Below are positions 1-12,953 of a stretch of 64,000 nucleotides of DNA, piece after piece. This DNA is from Amphiura filiformis (Eukaryota > Echinodermata > Ophiuroidea > Amphilepidida > Amphiuridae): NCBI RefSeq assembly GCF_039555335.1, contig NC_092631.1, forward strand, positions 16,797,805-16,861,804, given 5' to 3'. Within the stretch, counting starts at the first letter, position 1. Every line of letters begins with the position of its first letter. The position numbers and the translations under genes were made by a program. Under the pieces are notes generated by a model. It saw only the letters and a list, made by a program, of their open reading frames with translations. It did no database searches and was not told the DNA's origin.

Positions 1-3000
1 ATACTGCTTCTGGATCTTGTAAATGTAATATTTAAACAAAATGGCAAACAAATTAAATTTAGCAACCTGATTATAAAATATTCATGAAAATTTATAGGCC
101 TACATTCATTTTATGAATGAGCTCGACTGTAAACATATTCTATAAATAGGCGCTTTTTTTTCAAAAATAACTGACTCAGCGTCAATAATTATCATGCATA
201 TAAATGCATGTTCTTATGGTGAAATAAGAAGGCAACATAATGACAAAAGACACACCTGCCGCGACCCGGGCCTTTTGCATTAAGGATTCCGCGCGGGTCA
301 ATATACCACTATAATACGCCACTGCTTTATGAGTGTAGGCCTATATAATATGACGTTGCTATTTATTATTAAGGTTAAACAAAGTGTTGAAGGGCTTTAC
401 CTCCAGAAAAAATATATTATTACCTTATACGTAAGAAAATATGTCTACTTATCATGTGAAATAAAAAAATCCGGAAAAATTGTGTGAAAATGTGTTTTAG
501 CCTATTTTTTAGCTGTTATCAAGCAGTATTATTCGATTTGTTTACAAGCGCCAAGCAACTGTCGTCTGGGAGAGTGATTGACATCTTTATTATTAGAGAA
601 GAATGGAATCTGTATAGTTCATGAATATTCATGTAGTATTTACACAACCTGTATCCCAGCCATTTTTGCCTAGTTATCGTAATCGTTCATATAAGACGCC
701 CATATGATCCATGGTGTTAAACTGATATTCAACAACTTTATATCTCTCGATCTTTGCGATCCGAAATATTGAATTTCAACTTTAGGCACATCTCTAGCAA
801 GGTAATAAATACCTGTCACAAATAGAGGTCTTGAAATGTTACTTGCAACGTTAAAAATTTGAATAGAGAACAAATCGGGTTCAAACATGCTTCAAAAATA
901 TGAAGGTAATTGTCAACGCCTACTACCAGAATAGCCGGAAGAGGGCAGACTTCATAAGGGAGTGTTCATATATTTTAGTGGGGACAAAGAATTTGGAACT
1001 TATTTCGGGAAATTTCCTGGGTTTTTGGTTTTGTTTTTTTTTTTTTTTTTCCTGTTCGGGTGTTTCGGTTGGCACATTTTCGGGGCATTTTCATGCACTT
1101 TACAGGATTTTTTCTTGGTTTCTCTGTAGCTGCCGTGTGTACTTTTCCCCACGTAGGCCTACAGGGTATAAATCCCGGGGTATAAATAAATAAATGAATA
1201 ATAACATATAAAAAAAGAAGGAGGAACTTCAACGTCACAAAACAAGACAAATTGTACCCTGCTAAAAATATCAACCCATATCCTCTCTGAGAATAAAAAT
1301 AATAAGACTCCAACCTCACCTGCAAAAAAATATTTTTTCGGGGATAATTTGGGATAAGTTCGGGCCTATTTTATTGCGACAATTTTCAAAATCTATAAGG
1401 TGAAATGTGTCGTGGGGATGTGCGGCAGATTTGGGGTGCATTTTCAGCCATTTAGTTTAGACTCTGTTGTATTTTTAGCCATGATTTTATTGACCCTCAG
1501 TGTCATGAAAATTAGGTTCAAGAAGGGTATTTTCAATAATTTTCTCGAAAAGTAAAAATTTGCGAAAACTTTCAGTCCAAAAGTTGATACAATTTTGGGT
1601 CTGTTTTCTTCAAATTTGGTTTAAAATCGTACCGTAGTTTTTCGGAGTCACAGCCTCACATCCTTACCCAAACCAGCTTGAGAAGGTTCCCCCGGGTGTG
1701 TGCAAATTTGTAATTTATAGGCCTACACTCGTTATTTAAGCCTAAAATCAAAGTGTTAATACCATTAACACTGCCATGGCCCGTTTTGTCGTGATGACTG
1801 GCTTCCAAAATGTAGGCCTATTTTAAATTATAAATCTGGTCCCGCTAGAGGTGTGTTTTTACCCGCGGAGGTCTCTCCCTCGGGTTCGTGGATGTGCCAC
1901 AGTTTTGGGGTAGGCCTACCTTTTCAACGACTATGATAGGTGGGTTTACAGCGAAGACCAACTTTTGGGCGCATTTTGGCAAAAGTGCCCTTAAAAAAGC
2001 GTCAAATTAGGCCAAATTTGGATGACTTTGATCCCCGCGGTACAAATGTTTTGAAGAGACCCGCCCCGAGGTGTTTTTATTTAAAAAAATGGTCGGGCCT
2101 GCTAAAAAACCTCCCGGAATCAAGCATGGGTATAGGCCTACCAAAATGCCTTGAGACCCCCCCCCAACCCAGCGCCGGGACCTCAGTACATGACATGATA
2201 TTCTCCGCGAGTCCACCAGAAAATATAAAAATACAACATTTTGATAGGCCTACTATATTTGTCTGTATAAAGAGCTAGGCGTACCGGGATTTGCCGACTC
2301 CAATGTTCATTTTGAACCATTAATATTTGAGCCACGGCGCTCGGGAATGTGAAAAGCGGGGGGGTAGGAGCAACAAATTATTCAGGACGATGCGTGAGAT
2401 TTTACTCATTTTCCAGCTTTTTGCGTGAGATTTATTACCTAGGCGTGAGATTATACTACCTTGGCGTGAGACCGTGAGAAAGTGACCCAATGCGTGAGAC
2501 TCACGGCCAATGCGTGAGAGTTGACAGCCCTGCTTGTAGGCCTACCGCGTATGTCTACCGTGATGACAGTAGCGTAGCTGTTGGGGGGGCAATTGCAAAA
2601 TTGCCTATTTGGGCCCCCCGCCCCTAGTGCAAGGAAAAAAAGAGGGAAAGGGGGGGGGGAGAAAGAAGAAAAAAGAGAGGACTGAGGCTGAGAGGAGGGG
2701 CAGAGAGATGGGGAATCCAAACGATATGCAATACAGCTCAATAGGCCTACCATATACGATTATGATAAGCCTGGCAAAAATTGTCTATTTGGGCCCCCGC
2801 CCCCAGTGGGAAATTTGGTGGATTTGGGCCCCGCCCCATAGGGCCTACAGTCTTGCCCCTCCTGGAAAAAATCCCAGCTACGCCGCTGCGTGATGATGTT
2901 GCAAAGTTGCGGAAGTTCATTCATACATTTCCCATTTCCACTCGACAACAACAGACCAGCACGCAGCGCGCAGTAGCTAATCCTCGAGCTAATCAGAGAC

Positions 3001-4082
3001 ATGTGCGTTTCTCTTTCAACAGAAAATAATGTGACCATGTGACTGACACGATGTACGCTTCAAATAATTATGCTCTCGGCGTCAAAAGTATGATAATGGA
3101 AAATATTTATAATGAACACTCCCTTATTTAGCCACACCTTTCTCGTGTTGCCTGGTATATCAGCAAAATCCTACACTATCGCCTTCCCTTGGTAAAATCC
3201 CTGATAAAAACTCGTGATATTGAAATTGAATTTCAGCGCCAGAACTTCCGTCATTCTAGCATCATGGATGGATATGCAGTGGCGCCGCTAGGGGGGGGGG
3301 GCAGTATTTCCCCAATATTTTTTCTTTCTCATCCAGTTTTTAGGCAAAATCCCCACAATTATGTAATTTTCCACTTTTTGCGGCAATTTCAAGTGCAATA
3401 AGTGCCCCCGTCTCAAATTCACTTCCCCCCGGGCCCCATGCCCGGAAAAAAATTCAGGTTCCGCCACTACGGGTATGGCCATAGCTAGGGGGCGCCCCCC
3501 CCCGTTGCCCTTGGTTATGCTGGACGTATGAGAAATTTAGAGCTTGTTCAATTCCGCCAATTTTAGAAATTTTAAAGGTAGGCCTATACAGTGTATATAG
3601 CCTATAGAAAAACAGATCACAGTCAAATAAAACATAAAAATCGTAGGCCCAATAATTTTACTAATGGCATTTATTGAGCTGCTCACTTCTTGAAAATCCT
3701 ATGGTTTAATATTGATATTATATAATTGAGCTCCTTGTCAAGCTCCTCAGTAGGCCTACACATAGGAGAGTGACTAACTGAGCTCCCGCTATTTTCAGAA
3801 ATGAAGGCCTGGCCTATTAAATGAATAATTAGGATTGAGGCAGCCTTTTGTTTCATTTTACAGAACTTTTTAATCCCCCAAATTAGTGGGTTTTTTAATG
3901 GGGAGTAGGCTTTTAAAACGAAATTCAAATTTGGCAATATTTTCCATTGCTTAATGAATTGATCTGCGTGAAAATGCCTAAACATGTGGCCAGAGCGGGA
4001 TGACTGGTATAAAAATCTTAACTTGTGAGAAAGGACGTAGGCCTATGGGGTTGTATGAGGCTGTGGATCACGAAATGCCCCT
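1..4082. other. Non-coding, repeat-rich intergenic DNA
   Basis: No convincing gene is seen. The short open frames lack splice context or recognisable domains. The stretch is AT-rich with many copies of the palindrome TAGGCCTA (for example near 98, 1157, 1718 and 2138). It has a pure T tract near 1027-1050 and purine/G-rich tracts at 2640-2700. Two copies of a segment reading like CTATTTGGGCCCCC lie near 2604 and 2786, which indicates a local duplication of an old repeat. Confidence 0.6.
2388..2522. repeat. Degenerate GCGTGAGA-type tandem motif
   Basis: The octamer GCGTGAGA recurs at irregular spacing at least six times (near 2393, 2423, 2444, 2464, 2491 and 2512), separated by 15-30 variable bases. 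This looks like a decayed minisatellite. No function can be assigned. Confidence 0.45.
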
Positions 4083-4086
4083 TTAA

Positions 4087-4762
4087 AGGCCCTTTCAGTG
4101 ATTTCACAGGAACATTAAAAAAAATGAAAATTTGTCAGAGTTGCTTAGAAATAAAGAATAAGTCTACAGAATTTCATTAAACCACTTTTCCCCTGAATAC
4201 ATCGACAAATTAGTCAAAAAACAGAAGTTTTAGAAAGGTTTTCTACTTCAACTCAGATCGACTCGAGAAAATCGAGATTTTCGTACAGTGCGCCACCAAT
4301 CGACTGGAAAAACTTCCTAGTCCAGTGTTTCTAACACGGGGAAGTAGAGTCTAAATTGATTTAAAACAGACGTTTAATTTTTGTAGTAGAAAACAAAATA
4401 AGCAATTAAAGGTCAGTTAGGTCACCGAGGCAAACTAACGGTCAATTCAAATATGAAAAACAGTTAAAATTGTGTATTTTGTTTAAAATAGTAGCTACTG
4501 ATGTAATAAGTAGTAGAAACAATACGCAACGCGTGTTGGTACGTGGAGAGTGAGCTTCTTTCGATCTCGAGTCGGACTTTTTGTACTGTCAGTATCAAAA
4601 GTCCAGAATCATGCAAATGCTTTATTTTGTCTAAAATACACGGCTTTCGACCGAACCACTAGCAGGCTATGTTAGCACATCTATGCCAATTACAAAGGTA
4701 CCAAAATCTGAATTTTGATGATTTTTACGATCGTCCGGATGAGCAAATCACTGAATGGGCCT
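4087..4762. mobile_element. TTAA-flanked MITE (piggyBac-like)
   Basis: The left end reads AGGCCCTTTCAGTGATTT and the right end is its near-exact reverse complement (AAATCACTGAATGGGCCT). Both ends are bordered by TTAA (4083-4086 and 4763-4766). The interior of about 680 bp has no transposase frame. TTAA duplications with short inverted repeats are the hallmark of piggyBac-superfamily elements, so this is probably a non-autonomous member. Family placement is inferred from ends only. Confidence 0.7.
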
Positions 4763-4766
4763 TTAA

Positions 4767-7723
4767 TGTGTGCTAGGTAAAGTCATTCTTCCTTTCGACC
4801 TGCCAAAATTTAATTTTATTCCCTCCCCCGGCCCCGGCTTGCCAAAAAATTGCTTTCTCGAAAGGCTGTGCATCAGTACCGGTATTAGCCTACTAATTAT
4901 AAGCCAAAATTTCCAAGCGACTCGCTAAAAATCGCTTGCCTCCCGTCTCGGCCAGCCGAAAATCGCTTGTCCGCACCCCCTGGACTGCCAAATTTTGTGG
5001 CCCCTCCCCTTGGCCTGCCAAAATGCCCCATCCCTTTGCATATAGCCAATTTTTTGGGATCCCCAATTTCCATACCCATACCCATACCTTAAATGGATTT
5101 CTAAATATCTATCTGTTGCAAGCGCAGCATTGGCGCTGGATTTTAAGCTAGAAAATACCTAAATATTTTAAAATCCAAACTCGGCAACACCACTTGCCCT
5201 CGGCAACACCACTTGGCAAATACAGCCCGTCGTATGTCGTACGTAAACAACGTGTTTTAAAAAGAAATGAGAGTGTCACTTCTGTCCAAAAAATTTCGAA
5301 TTTTGGCCTTGAGCAGCGACAATCAGAGGTAAGAAAAACACAGTATGACGCAGCTTGAAATATAGAATCACTATATCAATTTTGAAGTTTGTACTTCAAA
5401 GCACAAGCCGAAACGAGCTGAAATGGTTCGAAAAAAAAATTGATTTCGCTGTATCTTTTTATCGCGAAACTAGACAATTTGGCAGCAGCGAGTCGGAAAA
5501 ATAGCAAATATCTCAATTTTCTGCTATCGAAATGAAAATTTAAATAGCACCTGCATGCAGAAGAGGGTTTATAGAAATAATGTAGGTCAGAATTTTGTCT
5601 ATGAAATCTTGCACGGAATTATTATTACTGGTTACAAAACGACATACAAGTGGAGGCCATTTTACTTCAAATTCGGCCAACATTTTAAGCTTACATAAAA
5701 AAAATCGAGACAACCAATATCAAGAATGAATATGCACATTCTTTTATTGACTTGTTTGTAATGTGCGTCGAAGTTCCCAACAAAATCGCCACTTCCAATG
5801 AGAAATTATGGCCGTGTTCCCAAAAATCTTGATGCTCCGGATATTGAAAAAATTTGAAATGTTTGAAAAGTACATTTCATTTTGAGCCAAGTGGAAAATT
5901 CAAGCATAATAATGACCCTTACACTTTCAGCTTTTAGACGTAGTTTGCGTTTTCTCTCTCCGATATTTATTTCCAGAAATAGATAAGTTTAAAGGGGGCT
6001 ACGTGCATCCCATTTTGCTTCTGAAAATGGCAAAATTGTGTATAACCTTAAGCCAAAACAAAGAGCTTGTTTCTTTTGCCAAAAGTTTGTGTGTTATGTT
6101 CGTTTGTGCTGAGGCTAAATTAAATATCAACACCCGCTTTAATTCTCAGCTGGGTTGTGGGGGAGGGTTAAGGGGGTACCACTTTTTCTTGGTTGATTTG
6201 TCGGAAAGTGGCCAAAATTACGATATCAGATAAGAAGTTAAATATTCAGAGTTCAAATTTCACATCATTATGATGAAGATTGTTTTAATAATTGGATTTA
6301 CAGGTGCGGGTGGGATGTGTGGAGTGTTTGGATGGGGTGTGAGCCTCGTGTTTGGGCTTGCGGATGTGGATTTGTTCATAATTCTAATTCTTATAATTCC
6401 AATGTTGTTGCTTCTTATGTAATGGTTTGTTCTTATTACTTGATATACTCAATTTTATTGTGATTTATATGTTTATATTTTATTTGCTTGTGTATACTCA
6501 TTATGTCTGTAAAATACTATGTAGGGTACATGATCGGGCTGGGTAAAAATGTTATAACAAATAAATTGATAGATTCAGCAACTATATTGTATTATTCTTT
6601 AAATTTTTTCGGGCTTGCATTGTTAATTTCCGATCCTCGCATATATATTTATATATTGATAGTGTCTCGCATTGTCTTACGCCCTGCTAGAAGCATAGGT
6701 CGTCTCCTTCTTTATTATTATTTAATTTGAATACATGTAGTCTAAAATTAAAAGAAAACAATATATGCTGGCTAATGTGAAGTTTTGTTGAACAAATTAC
6801 TTTCAATATATTATCATGCAAACGTCATCATGGTAAATAACATTTGCTTCACACTACAGCCATTTTGACTAACCTACCATAGGAGTAAAGTATGCACATA
6901 ATTTTAAAATGTGTAAAAATGTTGGGTTTGCAGCAGAGATCGAGTTAATGTTATTGAGTAAACATTGGCCTCATTCATCAACGCACTCAATGATACTAAT
7001 TTGTTAGGGTATTGTTGTCAAGTGTTATAAGCCGGTTGCGAGAAATGTAGGAGTTGGGCCGATCAAGCCGATGAACGGGTGACTGAACATGGCTTTTCAT
7101 CGAGCAGACACACATTTTGTTAGTGCATATCGCAACAGTATTTTATTTCTCAGCATAGGCGCATCGGCTTGGGTCTGCGTCTTGGGTTGCGGGCACGCCG
7201 CAGACTTCATCGTCGAGATTAAGCACCCGGGCCTAAGTGCAATTTTGATTTTGTGCCATATCAGCCATCTGGGATGAATTTTGGCAAATGTTCCCTAACT
7301 GCATGATTTCAATGCCTCGGTTTGAAAAAATACTTTATGCCATTGACTAGTAAAGTGCCATTTCATAAGAAACCCCTTTGATACTTTCACAATATTCTTG
7401 TTTCATGTTTGCATATATGTTAAAATAAAGAAATATATAAAGGTAAATATATGTTTATGCCAATTTTGCTCCCAATTGCTATTTTTGGACCATGTCATTT
7501 TATTTCGTTCCAATGACCGGTCAGAATGGGAAACTTTAAAAATTCATAATTCGAAAAGTTTTTGACCGATTTTGACCATTTAACCACCAAAATACTTCTG
7601 TTGATGAGTTCTATCCAGAAAACAATCTTTTGTAGCAATAGGGGCAACATGAAATTTTGATGGTTATCCCTACTTTATGTGCCCACATAGATAGATACAC
7701 ACAACATTTCCCTATTTATGTAG
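4767..7723. other. Intergenic, no gene recognised
   Basis: AT-rich sequence with only short chance reading frames. Isolated open frames at 6003-6233 and 6488-6730 show no domain, no conserved motif and no supporting splice sites. Nothing here can be named. Confidence 0.5.
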
Positions 7724-7911
7724 TAGATAAAGGGTGAGAAACAGACCATTACCATAGATAATCGGTGTCTTGTTGAGGTATGGTGAGCATGTTAGTCGCT
7801 CGGAAGGCGAGACCCCGAAGGGGTCGAGCCTTCCGAGCGACTAACATGCGAACCATACCTCAACAAGACACCGATTATCTATGGTAATGGTCTGTTTTGA
7901 ACCGTTTATCT
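7724..7911. mobile_element. Long near-perfect hairpin (foldback MITE-like)
   Basis: About 90 bp on the left (through AACAGACCATTACCATAGAT) is repeated in reverse complement on the right (ATCTATGGTAATGGTCTGTT). The apex is GACCCC-GAA-GGGGTC near 7811-7825. Only a few mismatches interrupt the stem, for example at the outer edge and near the apex. It would form a single hairpin of about 188 nt. It is probably a foldback/MITE-type element. No target duplication is clear. Confidence 0.7.
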
Positions 7912-8830
7912 TACATATACGGTGAGCCAAAATAAACGAATTTGTTGTTATGGTTTATTCATTTTCCAAAAGACAAACTGGAAAAGCTGATATGATTATC
8001 TTGTGTAAGTTTAGGGTTTTCCAAAAATAAAAACACACCGAGACAGTGTAATATTCTTCCCGTGTATCCTGCGTTTGAGTCTACGAGTCTTATCTAGTGT
8101 CAATTGAAAGTGATTTAATCAAATCAATACAGCATTGATTTTAACCGGAGATTCTATTCAATTCACTTGTGGTCATGTCCCACTCGATTATACATATTCG
8201 TAATATTAATAATGAATATGTAAATAGTTCAAAGGTCAAAGTGGGTGTGTTTTACCTAGACATGGCGGTAACTCATTTAACACCATAGAATTTATATTTA
8301 TCTTTAATATACTTATAGAACAAATGTACTGAACCAAATCAATGCATATTCCTGGGTACCTTCCTCGACCTTTTTTGGTTGGGGTTAGGCCGCAGATTGT
8401 TGTAGTTTTTCTATATCTAGTCTTGTGGCCTGTAATGTACTGCATTTTAGGTGCAAAATATCCTTGGTTGAACTTAATTTGTAAGACCTCATGGCTCTTG
8501 TTTTGTTACCTACTTTGTCGGAATCTGCGTTATTTGGGAGAGGGGGGACAAAGGTAGATTGACATCCTCGTCCTAATTATACAGGCTTTAAGACATAATA
8601 CAAACTAATTTGCATTATTCAATAAAGGTGTTCTTGGTGTCATTCAATACACACAAGTATTGTTTACCATCTTCATTGAAATCTAATATGCATAAACTTG
8701 CATAATAATTTATGCTGATCGTGTAAAATATATTAAACTTAGATGCATTTTAAGTTTGTTGAAATGTCCAAAAAGTCAAATAATGTGGCCAGTGTTTCTA
8801 AATATGAACATGTACTTCTCTTGTTCAAAA
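7912..8830. other. Intergenic, no gene recognised
   Basis: AT-rich sequence with no domain-bearing reading frame. Overlapping short frames on both strands near 8236-8557 look like chance. Confidence 0.45.
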
Positions 8831-9028
8831 TTTATTGACCTGACCAAGATTATCTTGACCTGACTAAGATTATCTTGACCTGACCAAGATTATCTTGACC
8901 TGACCAAGATTATCTTGACCTGACCAAGATTATCTTGACCTGACCAAGATTATCTTGACCTGTCCAGATTATCTTGACCTGTCCAGATTATCTTGACCTG
9001 TCCAGATTATATTGACCTGTCCACATTA
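8831..9028. repeat. 20-bp minisatellite
   Basis: About ten tandem copies. The first six or so are 20 bp, with core ATTATCTTGACCTGACCAAG. The last few are 19-bp versions in which TGACCAAG becomes TGTCCAG. The switch from one version to the other partway along shows sequential amplification of variants. Confidence 0.92.
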
Positions 9029-9328
9029 CTTGATATAATCGACAGTTGACCAGACTTTGAACAAAAGAAATACAATAGATAATGGAACAAAAGAAGAGGG
9101 CTAGACGTATATAGTAAGATAGTGGGAATCGCGCGTGTTCGATTTTAGTGCAGCGTATACCGTCCAAATTTTAAAAACCTAAACCATATGTGGGTAAATT
9201 CATTTTTTTAATAGATGCACTATCTAATTCTGCACATTATGACACCTCATTGAATGCAACGTGACCTCAAGAAGTACAAGTTACAAGCATTTGATAAGAC
9301 GAAGAAAATGGGTAAACTGACATACTCG

Positions 9329-9432
9329 CTATTCGCTATACGAAATACGCTCATTCGTTCAGGCTGAGTTCACATAGTATACTCCTATATGAACTCAGCC
9401 TGATCGAATGAGCGTATTTCGTATAGCGAATA
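9329..9432. repeat. Short-arm inverted repeat
   Basis: The left arm contains TATTCGCTATACGAAATACG and the right arm CGTATTTCGTATAGCGAATA. The inner portion (CAGGCTGAGTTCA / TGAACTCAGCCTG) also pairs. A third copy of TGTGAACTCAGCCTTA follows at about 9452. It lies about 390 bp upstream of the LINE reading frame and may belong to another MITE family. Confidence 0.65.
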
Positions 9433-9818
9433 CCGTATACCGTATACTTCTATGTGAACTCAGCCTTATGATCTTTTGCTTCGAATTTTGTCATAATTTT
9501 TACACTGGAACATTTCGTAAGTACTCAAGTAACTTTTGGTTCATCAATTTTGCTAGTGGAACATTTGTGATCTACGTTTTATATACGAGTTCTACTGACT
9601 GCATTGCGTTGCCATGTAATCAAAGCACATTATATTTTTCTTCTCTGGATCGATTTTTGATCGATTACCTTGTGTTCAATTAGCCACTCATCTGTATAGA
9701 ACTTTTGCGAAGTTGATCACCGGTCAATCACTTGTTTATATTGTATCACAATGCGTCCATTTACGTACAGTAGGAAAGTGCTGTTCAACATTGGAAAGCA
9801 TATCAAAATAATAAGAAC
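9433..9818 (+). other. Sequence upstream of the LINE ORF
   Basis: No conserved protein is seen. This may be the 5' untranslated part of the LINE or pre-existing flank. The 5' end of the element could not be placed because no target duplication was found. Confidence 0.35.
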
Positions 9819-12785
9819 TTGTATCGTTTGAATGAAACATTTTTGAAACTGAAAGAATTAAACATTACTGCGAAGCGAAGCGGCTGTCGTGCAGGTGTTA
9901 ACAAGTCCCGCAATATCGAAACATCTCATATTAACAGAAAAACACATCAAAAAGCTAGAACTGTCAATTTGCTCAATTTACAGGGTGTTCCAAAACAAAA
10001 CCCGTGTTCTCCGTCTACTAAATATGCCGTTTGGAATGCTCGGTCCATGAAAGCTCCTGCTAAGGCTCCATCAATTATTGACTTCGTTATATCTAACAAG
10101 CTCGATATCATTGCAATAGTTGAGAGCTGGCTAAAACCTGATCATGCTAAAACTAACCGTCTGTTATCAGACCTGGAAAACGCTCTTCCGGATCATGAAT
10201 TCCACCATATTCCACGGTTGACCAGAGGTGGAGGCGGCGTTGGCGTTTTGCTTCGGAAAGGCTTCAAGATCATTGTCAATACACCACCTAGTTTCGAATC
10301 ATTCGAGCATATCGATTTGACTGTTTCCTCAAACTCTTCGGCTGTTCGCCTGTTGACCATCTACAGACCACCACCATCTAAAGTGAATAAACTGAGTTCT
10401 GGTTTGTTCTTCACTGAGTTTTCCACGCTTGTAGAATCTGTGTCTACTATAACTACTCCCGTTGTGATCGGTGGTGACTTTAACGTGCATATGGATGTTC
10501 ATGATGATCGCGATGCAATCACTATGAGAGATCTTCTTGAGTCCAGTTCTCTTGAGCAGCATGTCCTGGTCCCAACTCATAAGAATGGTCATTTGCTCGA
10601 TCTTCTCATCACAAAGACTTCTGATTCAATCGCTTCTGACATCAAGGTGGACGCGAGTTTGCCTTCTGATCACGCCGCAGTGAAATGTCTTCTGAATATG
10701 TCACGACCACCTGCCACCAAACGGACTGTGACATTCCGTAAGCTGCGCGAAATCCAACTTGAAGATTTCAAACAGGATATTGTTACTTCGCCTGTGGTTA
10801 CCGATCCCAAGGACGAAATTGATTCGCTTTGTACACAATTTGACACCGTTATGTCTGGACTCCTAGAACGCCATGCTCCGGAGCAAACTAAGTGCATCAC
10901 TTTAAGACCTCAAGCGCCATGGTACTCCGACGAGCTCCGTGCTGCTAAGCGTGAAAAGCGTCGGTGTGAGCGTCAATATGTAAAATCTGGCCTGACAGTT
11001 CATAAGCAGATTTTTCGTGATGCATGTAATAACTACAAAGATCTTTTGGATACGGCTAAGACTAACTATCATAAGTCTAAGCTCTCCAACCTTGACAGTC
11101 GCCAGCTCTTCCGCGAAGTAGACAAACTTTGCTCGTCCAACACTTCTAAGAAACTTCCTTCTCATGATAATGAAGAGCAACTCGCTAACGACTTCGCCGA
11201 CTTCTTTCGTGATAAAATTGAGCGTGTAAAGGACAAGCTAGATAACATCTCGCGTACGGACTCCACTCCTGAAACACCTCTGCATCAATCGACCTTCTGC
11301 GAATTCGCTAGGGTATCTGAGGAACAGGTGCGAACTATCGTGATGAAAGCTCCATCGTCGTCTTGCCAATCAGACTGTATTCCGACCTGGCTGTTAAAGG
11401 CGTGTCTTCCTGAGCTTCTGCCGTGTATCACTAAGATCGTCAATCTGTCGCTGCAATCGGGAACGTTTCCATCTTCCTATAAAATTGCGCGTGTGACACC
11501 ATTGATAAAGAAGGTTGACAAAGATCCGGAAGATCTAAGCAATTATAGGCCAATATCCAACCTGAAATTTCTCTCTAAGGTGGTTGAGCGTGCAGTAGTG
11601 ACACAGGTGCAAGACTTTATGCAGGAAAACGGTCTCTATGGGAAGTTGCAATCCGCGTATAGGAAGTGCCATTCTACAGAAACTGCTTTACTCCGTGTGC
11701 ATAACGACATTCTTCGTGCGCTGGACTGTCATAGAAACGTTGTGCTTGTTCTGCTTGATCTCTCGGCCGCCTTCGACACTGTTGACCATCACATCCTTCT
11801 GAGGCGGCTGAGGGATCGCTATGGCATCCGCGATAGTGTGCTACAGTGGTTTGAAAGCTACCTATCTGATCGCAAGCAATATGCTGCTGTATGTGATAGT
11901 TCCTCTGCCAATCACGTCCTTCACTGTGGTGTTCCTCAGGGGTCAGTGAGCGGCCCTTTTGACTTCACCATATATTCTGCTCCGTTAGAGGATGTTATCG
12001 CCGGTGATGATAATGTTGACGCGATGTTCTACGCTGATGACAGTCAGATGTATGTTGACTTTACATTGGAAGAAATGCCTGGCCAGTTGAGTAGGCTAGA
12101 AAATTGCGCTCGCAATGTAAATTCCTGGACAACGTGCAATAATCTTCTGTTGAATGACACCAAAACAGAAATTGTTCATATGTCGTCGCGCTTTGTGAAA
12201 GATACGCCATCGATTTCATCTCTTACCATAGGCCAGTCAGAAGTTAGCATCGTCAAGGAAGCCAGAAATCTTGGTGTCGCAATGGACAATCACATGACTC
12301 TTACAACTCACGTTAAAAATGTATGCCGCTCTGCTTGCCATGCCATCCACAAGATTGGCCTGATTCGGAAGTATATTGACAGATCAACAGCCGAACGCCT
12401 TGTTCATGCCTTTGTGACCTCGCGTCTGGATGCCAACAACCGCCTTGTTACCTGTGCCAAGAAAGACTGCAGCATCACCTCTCTTCGCCGTGAGCTTCAC
12501 TGGCTTCCGATCAAGGATCGTATCGTCTTCAAACTTCTTCTCCTCACATATAAGTCTCTTCATGGTATGGCACCATCTTACATCTCTGATCTCATCAAAG
12601 TTCATGTTCCCCAACGCACTCTTCGGTCTAACTCAAAACTTCTTCTTAATGTGCCGCCCAGTCGCGAGGTTTCGACGGCCTACTATGGTGAAAGGGCATT
12701 CTCCGTCGCCGCGCCAACTTTGTGGAACAAGCTGCCTGCACGCATCCAGAAAGCGGGCAGTCTCACCATCTTCAAGAGACTTTGA
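9819..12785 (+). CDS. L2/CR1-type non-LTR retrotransposon polyprotein (endonuclease + reverse transcriptase)
   Basis: An open frame of 988 codons. Residues about 68-295 form an AP-like endonuclease/exonuclease/phosphatase domain, with NARS near 73, GGDFNVH with its Asp at about 220, and SDHAAV near 283. Residues about 510-780 form the reverse transcriptase: YRPISNL, LLDLSAAFDTVDH near 647, GVPQGSV, and the catalytic FYADD near 740. The C-terminus has the RELHWLPIKDRI motif typical of L2/CR1-like LINEs. The first in-frame ATG is at codon 77 (10047), inside the endonuclease, so the true start is lost or lies upstream. Relative to the family a block seems missing in frame near residue 873, where VTSRLD runs directly into a segment that normally lies about two dozen residues further on. 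The frame stops at FKRL, while the usual C-terminal tail continues in another frame, which suggests a one-base indel. The enzyme would copy its own RNA into nuclear target sites. The copy is probably recent but inactive. Confidence 0.93.
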   Translation: MYRLNETFLKLKELNITAKRSGCRAGVNKSRNIETSHINRKTHQKARTVNLLNLQGVPKQNPCSPSTKYAVWNARSMKAPAKAPSIIDFVISNKLDIIAIVESWLKPDHAKTNRLLSDLENALPDHEFHHIPRLTRGGGGVGVLLRKGFKIIVNTPPSFESFEHIDLTVSSNSSAVRLLTIYRPPPSKVNKLSSGLFFTEFSTLVESVSTITTPVVIGGDFNVHMDVHDDRDAITMRDLLESSSLEQHVLVPTHKNGHLLDLLITKTSDSIASDIKVDASLPSDHAAVKCLLNMSRPPATKRTVTFRKLREIQLEDFKQDIVTSPVVTDPKDEIDSLCTQFDTVMSGLLERHAPEQTKCITLRPQAPWYSDELRAAKREKRRCERQYVKSGLTVHKQIFRDACNNYKDLLDTAKTNYHKSKLSNLDSRQLFREVDKLCSSNTSKKLPSHDNEEQLANDFADFFRDKIERVKDKLDNISRTDSTPETPLHQSTFCEFARVSEEQVRTIVMKAPSSSCQSDCIPTWLLKACLPELLPCITKIVNLSLQSGTFPSSYKIARVTPLIKKVDKDPEDLSNYRPISNLKFLSKVVERAVVTQVQDFMQENGLYGKLQSAYRKCHSTETALLRVHNDILRALDCHRNVVLVLLDLSAAFDTVDHHILLRRLRDRYGIRDSVLQWFESYLSDRKQYAAVCDSSSANHVLHCGVPQGSVSGPFDFTIYSAPLEDVIAGDDNVDAMFYADDSQMYVDFTLEEMPGQLSRLENCARNVNSWTTCNNLLLNDTKTEIVHMSSRFVKDTPSISSLTIGQSEVSIVKEARNLGVAMDNHMTLTTHVKNVCRSACHAIHKIGLIRKYIDRSTAERLVHAFVTSRLDANNRLVTCAKKDCSITSLRRELHWLPIKDRIVFKLLLLTYKSLHGMAPSYISDLIKVHVPQRTLRSNSKLLLNVPPSREVSTAYYGERAFSVAAPTLWNKLPARIQKAGSLTIFKRL

Positions 12786-12953
12786 AAGACTTATTTGTTT
12801 GACAATCCGTTGTAAATATTTTTGCTGCTTTTGTGTATAATTGTCTGGTTTTTAATTGGTAGTTTTTAAGATGTACTTTTAGGTTGTACTTTTAAGTTTT
12901 TTCTTTTGTAAAGCGCCCAGAGGCCTTTTGGTGTTGGACGCTATATAAGTGCG

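Noticed and set aside
8831-9028. CRISPR-like direct repeats
   Set aside because: Units are contiguous with no unique spacers, so this is a minisatellite in a eukaryotic genome.
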